Shown piece after piece: positions 26,701 through 34,719 of a stretch of 64,000 bases of DNA (its first letter is position 1; the number at the start of each line of letters is the position of its first letter). The stretch comes from an uncultured Flavobacteriaceae bacterium (GTDB lineage: Bacteria; Bacteroidota; Bacteroidia; Flavobacteriales; Flavobacteriaceae). Under the pieces are notes generated by a model. The model saw only the letters and a program-made list of their open reading frames with translations, ran no database searches and was not told the origin of the DNA. The DNA lies in the NCBI GenBank assembly GCA_947487895.1, contig CANKYF010000003.1, positions 310,001 through 374,000 of the forward strand, in the 5' to 3' direction. Position numbers and translations under genes: made by a program.

Positions 26701-28338
26701 AATGCGCATTCAGATATGGTAAAAAGAAAAACAACTATTTTAAGCCCATATTTCCCAACAGAATTATCTATTGCTGGATCTAAATCGCAATCCTATAATT
26801 TTAATATTAACAATGTAGTTGATAATAGTCTTAATGCAGAATTTAATATTTACACCAATGTTGTTGGTGATCTTATGAATGGTATAGAAGGTATGATACG
26901 TAAACCTTATGGTTGTTTTGAACAAACCTCATCTGCTACTTACCCCAATATTATGGTTTTAAAATATTTAAAAGAAACAGGCAAAAGCAATCCTGAGGTT
27001 GAAAAAAAGGCTATGGATTTCATAAAAAAAGGCTATAAACGTTTAGTTGGTTTTGAAACCAGAAAAGGTGGTTTTGAGTGGTTTGGAAAAACGCCTCCTC
27101 ATGAAACCCTTACTGCTTATGGTATTTTAGAATTTACTGAGATGAAAGAGGTCTATGATGGAGTAAACCAAAAAATGATTGATAGAACGGTAAAATGGTT
27201 ATTAAGTCAAAGAGATGGTAAAGGTGGTTTTAAGAAAAGTAAACTTGGATACGATAGTTTTGCCAGCTCACCAAAAGATGTTGCCAATGCATATATAGTT
27301 TATGCATTAAGTGAAGCCAAAATTAATTCAAACTTTAAGTTAGAATATATTACGGCTTACCATGATGCTTTAAAAAGCAACGATTCTTATAAAATGGCTC
27401 TATTGGCTTTAGCAAGTTATAATTTAAATGAGTTGAAAAAAGCCGAAGTATTATTGAACAAGATTAAAAATAATATTGATACATATGGGTTTGAAAAACT
27501 CCCTGTTAATAACACCATAACGCGTTCTTACGGAGACTCAAAAAACATTGAAACTTTAGCCTTTACATTATTAGCATTAATGAATGAAAATCCCAATAAC
27601 GACACTTTAGTTACAGAAGGCATTCAATATCTTGTAAGTAAACGAAAGTATAATAGATTTGGTTCTACACAATCTACTGTAATGGCTTTAAAAGCTTTAA
27701 TTGACTATACAAGAATACAAAAGCAAAAAATAATTAATGAGAATGATACCGTAGACATTATAATAAATGGAAGAAAACTAACTGAAAAACTACATGTAAA
27801 TAATGAAGGCAAAATTACCCTTAATAATATCACAGATTATCTTGTTAAGGGTAGGCAAACTCTAAAAATTCAGTACCCAAATCCAGATACTACTTATCCA
27901 TATTCACTAAACATGGTATGGGATAGCTATGTCCCCGACAGTTCAAAAGAATGCCCAATAAAATTAGAAACGGTAATTACTAATCAAGCTTATAAAGTTG
28001 GAGATAATGTAAGTATGACCATAAATGTATCTAATAAAAAAGAAGAACAATTAGGCATGGTAACTGCTATTATAGGAATCCCATCAGGCACTACACCTCA
28101 ACCTTGGCAACTCAAAGAAATTTTAGAGCAAAATAAAGCGGCATATTATGAGATTTTTGACAATTATTTAGTGTTCTACTGGCGCGAGTTTGATAAGGCA
28201 GAAACTAAAACCATTCGTTTAGACCTTAAAGCTGATATTGCTGGTAAGTACAAAGCACCTGCAAGTACAGCTTATTTGTATTACGGTGATGAATTTAAAA
28301 CTTGGATTTCTGGGAATACTTTAGAAATAAAAAACTAA
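23770..28338 (+). CDS. Alpha-2-macroglobulin family protein with intact thioester and an inserted CarboxypepD + TonB-plug module
   Basis: 1522 residues. A signal peptide covers about 1-28; there is no lipobox. MG2-type domain at 37-137 ('IYTQTDRSFYFPGETIWFKS'), more MG domains to about 530. An inserted CarboxypepD-like domain (about 537-610, 'SGTVTDKKGNPVKANLLLFE') is followed by a complete SusC-type plug (655-784): 'ALDEVVVIGYGTVKKSEVTG', 'LQGRIAGVQISDD', 'IMIRGVASI', 'TPLYVVDGVPYE', 'AIYGSRGANGVILINTKNG'. The alpha-2-macroglobulin core resumes at about 830 ('TIYWNPVIQTDENGNAKFEF'), with thioester Cys1049-Gln1052 in 'PYGCFEQTSS', an alpha-alpha thioester domain to about 1330, and a C-terminal receptor-like domain. 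Bacterial relatives trap proteases through bait cleavage and thioester attack. The plug occupies the place of the bait region. It is cotranscribed with the plug-less SusC-like barrel. Confidence 0.9.
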   Translation: MKTLKHNKFLLIILFISIISSVSFKAVETKKAFLEKIYTQTDRSFYFPGETIWFKSYITGTDHNISTLSDFMTAELISPKGVAVKKIRLSVENGYSYGDFHLDPNWVGGIYTLKVYTNWMRNFGETAFFTKKITVQKIVKPNLLLTLKFEKEGYGKSSQVIANFEVKDLKNNPLKHKDITFEVSAKGQKILSESITTNTNGKATPTFTLPVDLKTTDVVLNVLIPYNGTTESISRSIPVVLDNIDLQFFPESGKIIAGTNNKIAFKALNEFGKPVDVSGDIIDNKGSIVNTFKSFHDGMGAVNISAKNNKTYYAKIKAPFVSDRKIKLPEIQSKGTRFSIIQDSLKTTLNLFSSEKGKMYLKITNASKLLVNKTINSSQNKIEINTQNFPIGITKLSLLNKNQVVVAERLVFINAHKKLNIDIELDKTVYETREKVTAHITTTDWNNNPISSNLSVSVADNKLLSFADDKQNHILSYLLLSSELKGKIHKPSFYFNTKELKSHKALDYLMLTHGWRNYITQPKITLENAIYQPEQKGVQSGTVTDKKGNPVKANLLLFEYNSNKVLTFTSNEEGRFYFKTFPKQHFTLLAYTKDGKKLSINADKRTPDIIQKTGNALSKPNSDKIKGLFKNNKPLEKPIKQKATANIALTEDASALDEVVVIGYGTVKKSEVTGAVSQVKVEDISTNENVATTLQGRIAGVQISDDFILGNASKIMIRGVASISGNNTPLYVVDGVPYEENSLTNLHPSQINHISVLKDASATAIYGSRGANGVILINTKNGKSYNNWNKKKLNNAKYNNYAVKTFYDYRPTNTYTSKKFYMPKYSSKELPEERTDFRQTIYWNPVIQTDENGNAKFEFYNSDAITSFKIVAEGIGFNGLIGKQDKEYATKKLLNIDFKAPNYMTLNDTVILPILITNETQKDIKATLEIKLPKHFKLLKPYSTQIKVKANSSSINNIAVVPIKKAEDASIQVSLNSNAHSDMVKRKTTILSPYFPTELSIAGSKSQSYNFNINNVVDNSLNAEFNIYTNVVGDLMNGIEGMIRKPYGCFEQTSSATYPNIMVLKYLKETGKSNPEVEKKAMDFIKKGYKRLVGFETRKGGFEWFGKTPPHETLTAYGILEFTEMKEVYDGVNQKMIDRTVKWLLSQRDGKGGFKKSKLGYDSFASSPKDVANAYIVYALSEAKINSNFKLEYITAYHDALKSNDSYKMALLALASYNLNELKKAEVLLNKIKNNIDTYGFEKLPVNNTITRSYGDSKNIETLAFTLLALMNENPNNDTLVTEGIQYLVSKRKYNRFGSTQSTVMALKALIDYTRIQKQKIINENDTVDIIINGRKLTEKLHVNNEGKITLNNITDYLVKGRQTLKIQYPNPDTTYPYSLNMVWDSYVPDSSKECPIKLETVITNQAYKVGDNVSMTINVSNKKEEQLGMVTAIIGIPSGTTPQPWQLKEILEQNKAAYYEIFDNYLVFYWREFDKAETKTIRLDLKADIAGKYKAPASTAYLYYGDEFKTWISGNTLEIKN

Positions 28339-28404
28339 GTAGATTGGTTAATTATTTAGCTATTTTTGTTACACACATACTAATAAGTGTCCCCCAATTA
28401 ATCT

Positions 28405-29301
28405 ATGTACCCAAATATTGACCTTATAATTCAAAAAGCAAATTCTTTTTTAAAATCTTTAAATAATAATGATGAAAAAGAATATGTTGTTGACCCTAAG
28501 ACAATCAAAGAATACAAACATTGCTACGCATTTGATTGGTGTGATAAAAATTTACTATGGATGTCTAAAAAACAGAGACCTGGTAGATTGGGAGTAGGTT
28601 ATTTATTAGCTGATAAAAACGGAGGGTTATTTGATTTAATCGGACATTGTTGGTCTATACAAGAATTTGAATTACTAATTCATGGGCATGAATTATCTTC
28701 AATAAACATTGATTGTAATAATGATATTACTTTCAATGAGGTTTTAGAAGCTGTTAATAGCAGCTACTTAAATAATATTACTAAAACTGAACTTTTATAT
28801 AGATGGAAACAAAATAAAATAGTTTTCGATAAAACTGATATTCTCAACTACTTCCCAACCACCCCTTTTAATCTTTTAGAAGAAATTCAAGAGAATGAAT
28901 TTTTAAATGTAGGGTTAATTTATAGAGAAATATCAAGTCCTAATTATCCATTGTTTGCGGTAGATGATAACAGTTCTGTTTATATTTTAAAAAGTGATGC
29001 TGAAAACTATAAATTATTAGATGTTGTTATACCTCAAAAAGTTTCTGGTCATGTAGTTGGCTGGAATAAAGATGGGTTGTATCACAACAAAAGTTATTTA
29101 CAAAATGGGGAGTTAGTTTATCATTGGTTAAAAAGAGGAGAAGAAGAAAACCTTAATCATATTAAATCTTTATTAAGATATAAAAGCCCATATACTTCAA
29201 AAGAAAAAAATGAAAAATATAGATCTATAATTACAGATTTTGAAAGTATAGACGAAATCATTGAATTTTTGATTCAAAACGATTTAGAATTTCTTAAGTA
29301 A
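28405..29301 (+). CDS. Hypothetical protein with possible Imm35/YrhB-like N-terminal domain
   Basis: 298 residues, soluble, no signal peptide. The N-terminal 80 residues ('VVDPKTIKEYKHCYAFDWCD' ... 'GRLGVGYLLADKNGGLFDLI') follow the YrhB / immunity-protein-35 pattern of a Phe/Trp pair followed by a 'G..P/L..DK.dG' strand. The middle part has 'ELLYRWKQNKIVF' and a beta-rich stretch 'NYPLFAVDDNSSVYILKSD'. No full-length family recognised. It stands alone between the macroglobulin gene and a convergent glycosylase gene, whose stop abuts its own. If truly Imm35-like it would neutralise a toxin, but no toxin gene is adjacent. Confidence 0.7.
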   Translation: MYPNIDLIIQKANSFLKSLNNNDEKEYVVDPKTIKEYKHCYAFDWCDKNLLWMSKKQRPGRLGVGYLLADKNGGLFDLIGHCWSIQEFELLIHGHELSSINIDCNNDITFNEVLEAVNSSYLNNITKTELLYRWKQNKIVFDKTDILNYFPTTPFNLLEEIQENEFLNVGLIYREISSPNYPLFAVDDNSSVYILKSDAENYKLLDVVIPQKVSGHVVGWNKDGLYHNKSYLQNGELVYHWLKRGEEENLNHIKSLLRYKSPYTSKEKNEKYRSIITDFESIDEIIEFLIQNDLEFLK

Positions 29302-29874
29302 TTAACTTAAAATATCCTTAACCCTCCTCCTCAACTCAGGTACCACCTCAACCTCAAACCAAGTGTTTTTAGTGAGCCAAAACCTATTACGTGGTGATGG
29401 ATGTGGTAATGGTAAAAACTTTGGCAAGTGCTCATGAAAATTATCTACAGTTTCTGTCAGTGTTTTTTTAGCAGCTTTTCCTAGATAATACTTTTGAGCA
29501 TACATACCTATTAAGATAACCAACTCTACTTTTTTTAATTCATCAAACAATGGCTTATGCCATTTCGGTGCACATTCTGGTCTGGGTGGTAAATCGCCCG
29601 TTTTTCCTTTCCCTGGATAGCAAAACCCCATAGGGATTATGGCAAACTTGGTGTCATCATAAAAGTCTTCATTAGAAACATCTAACCATTTTCGCAATTG
29701 TTTTCCGCTAGCGTCATCCCAGGGCACACCAGACGCATGTACTTTAGTTCCTGGCGCTTGCCCTATGATTACAATTTTAGAATCTGGATGTGCAGAAACT
29801 ACAGGTCTTGGACCTAACAATAAATGCTCTTGGCATATAGTGCATTGCTTTATGTCTTGGAGTAGTTGATACAT
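29302..29874 (-). CDS. Uracil-DNA glycosylase family protein
   Basis: About 190 residues from ATG 29874 ('MYQLLQDIKQCTICQEHLLL'). An upstream ATG at 29925 would add 17 residues that are only translated REP-like repeat, so it is rejected. Family motifs: 'VIIGQAPGTKVHASGVPWDD' (motif A, water-activating region), 'PMGFCYPGKG', and 'LPLPHPSPRNRFW' (motif B with the DNA-intercalating His). The 'CTICQ' cysteines might be part of an Fe-S cluster, but only two are evident here, so this is the small non-cluster subfamily. It removes uracil from DNA. A decayed copy lies at 20536-20835. Confidence 0.9.
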   Translation of the reverse strand: MYQLLQDIKQCTICQEHLLLGPRPVVSAHPDSKIVIIGQAPGTKVHASGVPWDDASGKQLRKWLDVSNEDFYDDTKFAIIPMGFCYPGKGKTGDLPPRPECAPKWHKPLFDELKKVELVILIGMYAQKYYLGKAAKKTLTETVDNFHEHLPKFLPLPHPSPRNRFWLTKNTWFEVEVVPELRRRVKDILS

Positions 29875-29886
29875 ATATAATGTTTT

Positions 29887-29919
29887 GTCATTGTGAGGAA
29901 CGCAGTGACGTAACAATCT
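29887..29919. repeat. REP-like half element upstream of the glycosylase gene
   Basis: GTCATTGTGAGGAACGCAGT ... AACAATCT matches the left half of the palindromic element at 19951 and 20442 with a few changes. It overlaps the rejected longer start of the glycosylase gene. Confidence 0.65.
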
Positions 29920-30004
29920 CTTCATTTAATTTAAGCATAAACCAAAAAAAATAGTCAATTCATTCAACAGATTCTTACGCTCGTATCTCGCTCAGAATGA
30001 CAGG

Positions 30005-30349
30005 TTATTTCTTTGTTAAAGGCTCTTTCTCAAAAGTCAACCCTTCAAAACTGGTATTCATAAAATTTCTAATGTTTTGGTGTCCTGTTCCGTTTGGGTC
30101 TTTTAAAACATCTTCAAAATAATATTGCCCAAAACAAGCTAAGGTTTCATCTTTGGTTAATGCTTCGGCTTTTGCAAAGCCAAATAATTTACATGACCCT
30201 GAATTTTGTCCTTCAGCATTTTCTAATGTTCCATTTTTAAAGGCTGTTGGTGTAAATTCATAATTTGACTCTATGACTTCCATAGTTTCTGAAAATTCTA
30301 CTTCCTTTGGATTGTTTTTTAGTTTGTTTTTAAATTCTTGTATGTTCAT
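30005..30349 (-). CDS. HopJ-family protein (so-called type III effector HopJ)
   Basis: 114 residues. The start 'MNIQEFKNKLKNNPKEVEFS' and the pattern 'YEFTPTAFKNGTLENAEGQN', 'GSCKLFGFAKAEALTKDETL', 'CFGQYYFEDVLKDPNGTGHQ' and 'NIRNFMNTSFEGL' are the HopJ family in full length. The name comes from a Pseudomonas effector, but free-living bacteria without type III secretion carry this gene, and no secretion signal or T3SS is seen here. It is likely a small cytosolic housekeeping protein of unknown function. Same strand as rsmI, 87 bp downstream. Confidence 0.88.
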   Translation of the reverse strand: MNIQEFKNKLKNNPKEVEFSETMEVIESNYEFTPTAFKNGTLENAEGQNSGSCKLFGFAKAEALTKDETLACFGQYYFEDVLKDPNGTGHQNIRNFMNTSFEGLTFEKEPLTKK

Positions 30350-30436
30350 TTTTTAATTTTAGATTCTTCTTTTTATTTCAACTACGCACTTCTACAAGCT
30401 AAGTGTATCACTCAATGACCGTGCAGGAATGACATA

Positions 30437-31108
30437 TTACTTTTTACCTCCTACAATAACAACTATCTCACCCTTTGGAGGTTTGTTGGTGTAATGCTCT
30501 AAAACATCTTTAGCTGTTCCTCTTACGGTTTCTTCAAATAGTTTGGTCAATTCTCTTGAAACAGATACTTGCCTGTCTTCGCCAAAATACTCACAAAAAT
30601 GCCCTAAGGTTTTTACTAGTTTATGCGGACTTTCATAAAAAATCATGGTTCTGGTTTCTTCGGCTAATAATAACAGTCTTGTTTGGCGTCCTTTCTTTAC
30701 AGGTAGAAAGCCTTCAAAAACAAATTTATCATTTGGTAATCCTGAATTTACCAACGCAGGCACAAAAGCTGTGGCTCCTGGTAAACATTCAATGTCTATA
30801 TTATGTTCAATGCAAGCTCGCGATAATAAAAACCCAGGATCTGAAATAGCAGGTGTCCCCGCATCGCTTACCAAAGCAATAGTAGTTCCTGCTTTTAGCT
30901 TTTGAATGATGCTATCTACTGTTTTATGCTCGTTGTGCATGTGGTGAGATTGCATGTGTGTGCTAATATCAAAATGCTTAAGGAGTTTTCCAGAAGTACG
31001 CGTGTCTTCTGCTAGAATTAAATCAGCTTCTTTTAGAACTTCTATAGCTCGAAATGTCATATCCTGTAAATTCCCAATAGGTGTGGGTACTATGTAAAGT
31101 TTGCTCAT
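30437..31108 (-). CDS. rsmI: 16S rRNA (cytidine1402-2'-O)-methyltransferase
   Basis: 223 residues of the SAM-dependent tetrapyrrole-methylase-like fold: 'IVPTPIGNLQDMTFRAIEVL', 'LILAEDTRTSGKLLKHF', 'LVSDAGTPAISDPGFLL', 'CLPGATAFVPALVNSGLP', 'FEGFLPVKKG' and C-terminal 'PPKGEIVVIVGG'. It methylates the ribose of C1402 in the ribosomal P site. The length is somewhat shorter than E. coli RsmI (286), as usual in Flavobacteriia. Gene order with the flanking hypothetical gene has no evident meaning. Confidence 0.95.
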   Translation of the reverse strand: MSKLYIVPTPIGNLQDMTFRAIEVLKEADLILAEDTRTSGKLLKHFDISTHMQSHHMHNEHKTVDSIIQKLKAGTTIALVSDAGTPAISDPGFLLSRACIEHNIDIECLPGATAFVPALVNSGLPNDKFVFEGFLPVKKGRQTRLLLLAEETRTMIFYESPHKLVKTLGHFCEYFGEDRQVSVSRELTKLFEETVRGTAKDVLEHYTNKPPKGEIVVIVGGKK

Positions 31109-31137
31109 GTGTTAGTGATTGTCCCGATAGCTATCAG

Positions 31138-31192
31138 GATTTTGAACTCTTTTGTGAGATACTGAAACAAGTTCAGTATGACAAACAAAAAG
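31138..31192. repeat. Intergenic CTGAAACAAGTTCAG repeat
   Basis: Holds the 15-nt dyad CTGAAACAAGTTCAG at 31162-31176, followed by TATGACA. The same dyad is at 39665-39679, on the other strand at 37987-38001, and as TTGAAACAAGTTCAA at 32221-32235. Each lies between genes. Confidence 0.6.
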
Positions 31193-31237
31193 CAAGTGGT
31201 AAAGGCATTATCACGTGTTTCGTGTGGTAACACAAAA

Positions 31238-31981
31238 TTATTGAAATTTAGCTTCTATAATTTCTAAGAAACGCTCCGAAAATTCATCTTTACCAACCCA
31301 ATCTTGATAGTCTGGTTTCACAATATCATTAATAAAACGTTTAGCATCTGCTAAAGAAACGCTTGTATTTATTTGGGAAATAACGCGGTCATAATCTTCT
31401 GGTTTACCATCAAACAAATGCTTTATAAAGGCTAGTTTATCGTTAAGCCCAATTTTTAATCCGCCACTTTTAAGTTTGTCATTTAAAGATTTTTTGTCAT
31501 CACTTGCTCCATTCTTTGAAGTAGTAGCTGGTTCAAAAATGGGCATTTCTTTAAAATCTTCGGTTATCTTTTCAAATTCATCTTGTTTAGCCAAACGTTC
31601 GGGCATGGCCTCTTCAAAAACTGTTTCTACTTTTGGAGTTTCTTCAGGCATAAACTCTACCATGTCTTTTATGGTTGAAATACCTGGCTCCATAATAGCT
31701 TCTTCTTCTACATCATCTAAATTGATGTAAATTTTATCTTCAACCTCTATATTATCACTTACTTTATTATTAAAAGCAGTATCTAACATGCCGAAAAAAG
31801 ACGAATCATTACCAATTACGGGTATGTCATCTTCAAAATTTTCATGGGCAAATTTTAAAACCGAAAGTGCCTCATAAAGTGCAGAAACCTCAGCATGCAT
31901 TTTTATAACGTCTTCTTTCCCTTTTAGTTTCAATATTCTGTGCGCTATACTTACTAACTCAGATTCTAACTTCTTCTTCAT
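31238..31981 (-). CDS. Conserved hypothetical protein (flavobacterial type)
   Basis: 247 residues, soluble and acidic. The N-terminal helix bundle ('ELVSIAHRILKLKGKEDVIK', 'ALYEALSVLKFAHENFE') and the C-terminal helical part ('GLKIGLNDKLAFIKHLFDGK', 'FINDIVKPDYQDWVGKDEFS') are ordered; the middle (about 60-165) is Glu/Pro-rich and probably disordered. I know of such proteins only as uncharacterised flavobacterial genes. Two folded ends joined by an acidic linker suggest a scaffold or adaptor; that is speculation. Confidence 0.8.
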   Translation of the reverse strand: MKKKLESELVSIAHRILKLKGKEDVIKMHAEVSALYEALSVLKFAHENFEDDIPVIGNDSSFFGMLDTAFNNKVSDNIEVEDKIYINLDDVEEEAIMEPGISTIKDMVEFMPEETPKVETVFEEAMPERLAKQDEFEKITEDFKEMPIFEPATTSKNGASDDKKSLNDKLKSGGLKIGLNDKLAFIKHLFDGKPEDYDRVISQINTSVSLADAKRFINDIVKPDYQDWVGKDEFSERFLEIIEAKFQ

Positions 31982-32250
31982 TAATTTAAATTTTTTACGG
32001 TTTAATCTAGTTCAGGTTTTTGTTATTTAAAAAATTTACGCCACCTTTATACAAACGAAAAATCGCCTCGTTTAATGAACTAATTTAAACTTTAATTATT
32101 GGCTAAAAATTGCCTTTTTGCATCTATTTTTTGTCTTTTATAATTCCGTAGCGCTGCTATGCAACTTAAAAGAGTCTTTAACTAGCTACAAAATGACTAA
32201 TTTTCGCTTCAATATAAAAGTTGAAACAAGTTCAATGTTAAAATTACGAA

Positions 32251-32898
32251 ATGTTTCTTGAAAATACTGTAAATCATAAAGAACAATTTGGGTGGATTGA
32301 AGTTATATGCGGATCTATGTTTTCTGGTAAAACCGAAGAGTTGATTCGTAGACTAAAACGTGCCCAATTTGCAAGACAAAAAGTAGAGATTTTTAAACCT
32401 GCTATAGATGTAAGGTATGATGAAGATATGGTAGTCTCTCATGACGAAAATCAAATCCGTTCTACACCCGTACCAGCTGCTGCTAATATTCCTATTCTGG
32501 CAGACGGTTGTGATGTAGTAGGTATTGATGAAGCTCAGTTTTTTGATGACGAAATAGTAAGGGTATGTAACGACCTTGCCAATAAAGGCATTAGAGTTAT
32601 TGTTGCTGGTTTAGACATGGATTTTAAAGGCAACCCATTTGGCCCCATGCCAAATCTTATGGCAACCGCAGAATATGTTACCAAAGTACATGCTGTTTGC
32701 ACACGCACTGGAAACTTAGCACAGTATAGCTACCGTAAAGCAAAAGATGAAAGTCTTGTGCTTTTAGGTGAAGTAGATGAATACGAACCTTTAAGTAGAG
32801 CTGCTTATTATAAAGCCATGTTACGTGAAAAGGTAAAGAAGATGAATGTTAACGACCCAAAGGAAGTCTCTCCAAAATCCAAAGATAACAATGCCTAA
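32251..32898 (+). CDS. tdk: Thymidine kinase (type II)
   Basis: 215 residues. Walker A '[10 protein letters not shown]' (21-28), '[20 protein letters not shown]' (Walker B with catalytic Glu), '[19 protein letters not shown]' (lasso start). It phosphorylates thymidine in the salvage pathway. The zinc-ribbon cysteines are mostly gone: '[18 protein letters not shown]' keeps only one, where E. coli-type enzymes have CxxC, a difference shared by other Bacteroidota. The last 8 bp overlap the start of alr, so the two are translationally coupled. Confidence 0.95.
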   Translation: MFLENTVNHKEQFGWIEVICGSMFSGKTEELIRRLKRAQFARQKVEIFKPAIDVRYDEDMVVSHDENQIRSTPVPAAANIPILADGCDVVGIDEAQFFDDEIVRVCNDLANKGIRVIVAGLDMDFKGNPFGPMPNLMATAEYVTKVHAVCTRTGNLAQYSYRKAKDESLVLLGEVDEYEPLSRAAYYKAMLREKVKKMNVNDPKEVSPKSKDNNA

Positions 32899-33994
32899 AG
32901 CGGAAGAAACCGTACTTGAAATAGATTTAAAAGCACTTAAACACAACTTTTTACATCTAAAATCAAAACTTAAAAACAACTCCAAATTTATGGCAGTTGT
33001 TAAAGCATTTGCTTATGGTAGTGATGCTATTGAAATTGCCAAATCTTTACAACATTTAGGAGCAGATTATTTTGCTGTTGCCTATGCCAACGAAGGTGTT
33101 GAACTACGTAAAGCTGGCATTACATTACCTATTTTGGTGTTGCACCCAATACCTTCAAACTTTAAAAGTATTATAGAATATAATTTAGAACCTAACTTGT
33201 ATAATGCTAAGGTTTTAAATGAATTTATTGAAATAGCTACGAATCAAAATAAAACCGATTATCCTGTTCACATAAAATTTAATACGGGGTTAAACCGACT
33301 AGGTTTTTGGAAAAATGATGTTGATTATATTACTTCAAAACTAAAAGCGAAATCTTCTGTAAAAGTAGTCACTCTATTTTCACATTTAGCTGCAAGCGAA
33401 GATTTAAATGAAAAAGAATTCACCACAAACCAAATCAATTCTTTTAAAAATATAGCAGATAATTTTATAAATGCTATTGGGTACAAACCCATGCTTCATA
33501 TTTGTAATACGTCTGGTATTTTAAATTATCCTGAAGCACATTTTGACATGGTTAGGGGAGGTATTGGTTTATACGGATTTGGTAATTCTGATAAAGAAAA
33601 TAAATTCCTAAAACCTATAGCAGCTCTTAAAACCATGATTTCTCAAATTCACACTATAGAAAAAGGTGAGTCTGTGGGTTATAACAGAGCATTTATTAGC
33701 GATGGATTCTATAAAACAGCCACCTTACCAATTGGTCATGCTGATGGTATTGGCAGACAATATGGAAATGAAAAAGGGTACGTTTTAATAAACGGAAAAC
33801 AAGCTACTATTATTGGCAATGTTTGTATGGATATGATAATGGTAAACATAACTGGTATTGATTGTAAAGAAGGGGATGAAGTTGTTGTTTTTAATGATAA
33901 TGCAACTGCTGAAGCTTTGGCAGCAAAAGCAAACACAATTTCTTATGAGCTTATAACTTCTATCTCTCAACGTGTTAAGAGGCAATTCATCTAA
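32891..33994 (+). CDS. alr: Alanine racemase
   Basis: 367 residues from ATG 32891 ('[20 protein letters not shown]'); the frame opens 45 bp earlier but those residues overlap tdk and are not conserved. Fold-type III PLP enzyme: Lys38 in '[11 protein letters not shown]' binds PLP, the second catalytic base is Tyr in '[10 protein letters not shown]', with 'GLYGFGNSD' and '[20 protein letters not shown]' as further signatures. It supplies D-alanine for peptidoglycan. It overlaps tdk by 8 bp. Confidence 0.95.
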   Translation: MPKAEETVLEIDLKALKHNFLHLKSKLKNNSKFMAVVKAFAYGSDAIEIAKSLQHLGADYFAVAYANEGVELRKAGITLPILVLHPIPSNFKSIIEYNLEPNLYNAKVLNEFIEIATNQNKTDYPVHIKFNTGLNRLGFWKNDVDYITSKLKAKSSVKVVTLFSHLAASEDLNEKEFTTNQINSFKNIADNFINAIGYKPMLHICNTSGILNYPEAHFDMVRGGIGLYGFGNSDKENKFLKPIAALKTMISQIHTIEKGESVGYNRAFISDGFYKTATLPIGHADGIGRQYGNEKGYVLINGKQATIIGNVCMDMIMVNITGIDCKEGDEVVVFNDNATAEALAAKANTISYELITSISQRVKRQFI

Positions 33995-34074
33995 TATTTT
34001 GGTATTTTGCTTTTTTAAAATGTGACTTTTTTGCCTATCTTGGTCATAATAATACTAACCTAAAATTTAAAATT

Positions 34075-34476
34075 ATGCTTAAAGAATTTAAAGAATTTGC
34101 AATGAAGGGCAACCTTGTGGACATTGCAGTTGGTTTTGTAATGGGTGCTGCTTTTAATAAAGTTGTGGCATCTTTTACAGGAGGAATTGTATCTCCATTA
34201 ATTGGATTGTTATTTGATACAGACTTCAAAGACTTAAAATATAAATTAAAAGATGGAACTTTAAATGATGCAGGCGAGATGGTTGGAGAAGTTTATTTAG
34301 AGCACGGTCAATTTATTACAAATGTTTTAGATTTTATTATCGTTGCCTTTGTAATGTTTATGGTAGTAAAAGGTGTTAATAAAATGAAGAAGAAAGAAGA
34401 GCCAGCACCAGAAGCTCCAGCTGGACCAAGTCAAGAAGATTTACTTTCAGAAATTAGAGACTTACTTAAAAAATAA
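34075..34476 (+). CDS. mscL: Large-conductance mechanosensitive channel
   Basis: 133 residues: the N-terminal amphipathic helix and TM1 'MLKEFKEFAMKGNLVDIAVG' + 'FVMGAAFNKVVASFTGGIVS', periplasmic loop, TM2 'FITNVLDFIIVAFVMFMVVK', then a charged helix 'MKKKEEPAPEAPAGPSQEDL' and C-terminal bundle. The pentameric channel opens under membrane tension to release solutes. It ends in a strong terminator. Confidence 0.96.
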   Translation: MLKEFKEFAMKGNLVDIAVGFVMGAAFNKVVASFTGGIVSPLIGLLFDTDFKDLKYKLKDGTLNDAGEMVGEVYLEHGQFITNVLDFIIVAFVMFMVVKGVNKMKKKEEPAPEAPAGPSQEDLLSEIRDLLKK

Positions 34477-34514
34477 CTATTTGTTAAATAAATAACAACC
34501 TGTTATTTGTTGTT

Positions 34515-34553
34515 AAAAAGACCTCGTTTTCAAAAAATTGAGGTCTTTTTTTT
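34515..34553 (+). terminator. Intrinsic terminator after mscL
   Basis: 11-bp stem AAAAAGACCTC / GAGGTCTTTTT (34515-34525 with 34540-34550), followed by a run of T. Confidence 0.9.
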
Positions 34554-34719
34554 AGTTTAAAAGTATAATTAATCCCTAATTTTGTTCGCTCAAAGTATCC
34601 ACATTGAGTGTCACACTGAGCATTGCTGAAAACAAAATATATTTTGTTTGAAAGTAGCTAGCGAAGCTAGTAGAAGTGAGAAGTCAAAGTGTAATTGTAA
34701 AACTAAAAATTTTAAACAG

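Noticed and set aside
29875..29925. Longer start of the uracil-DNA glycosylase gene
   Set aside because: The added 17 residues are translated REP-like repeat text; 'MYQLLQDIKQC' at 29874 fits the family start.
30005..30349. Type III secretion effector suggested by the family name HopJ
   Set aside because: No secretion genes or signals are present; the family is widespread in bacteria without type III secretion.
32846..32890. Earlier start of alanine racemase
   Set aside because: These codons lie within tdk and do not resemble racemase N-termini; ATG 32891 gives the usual start.
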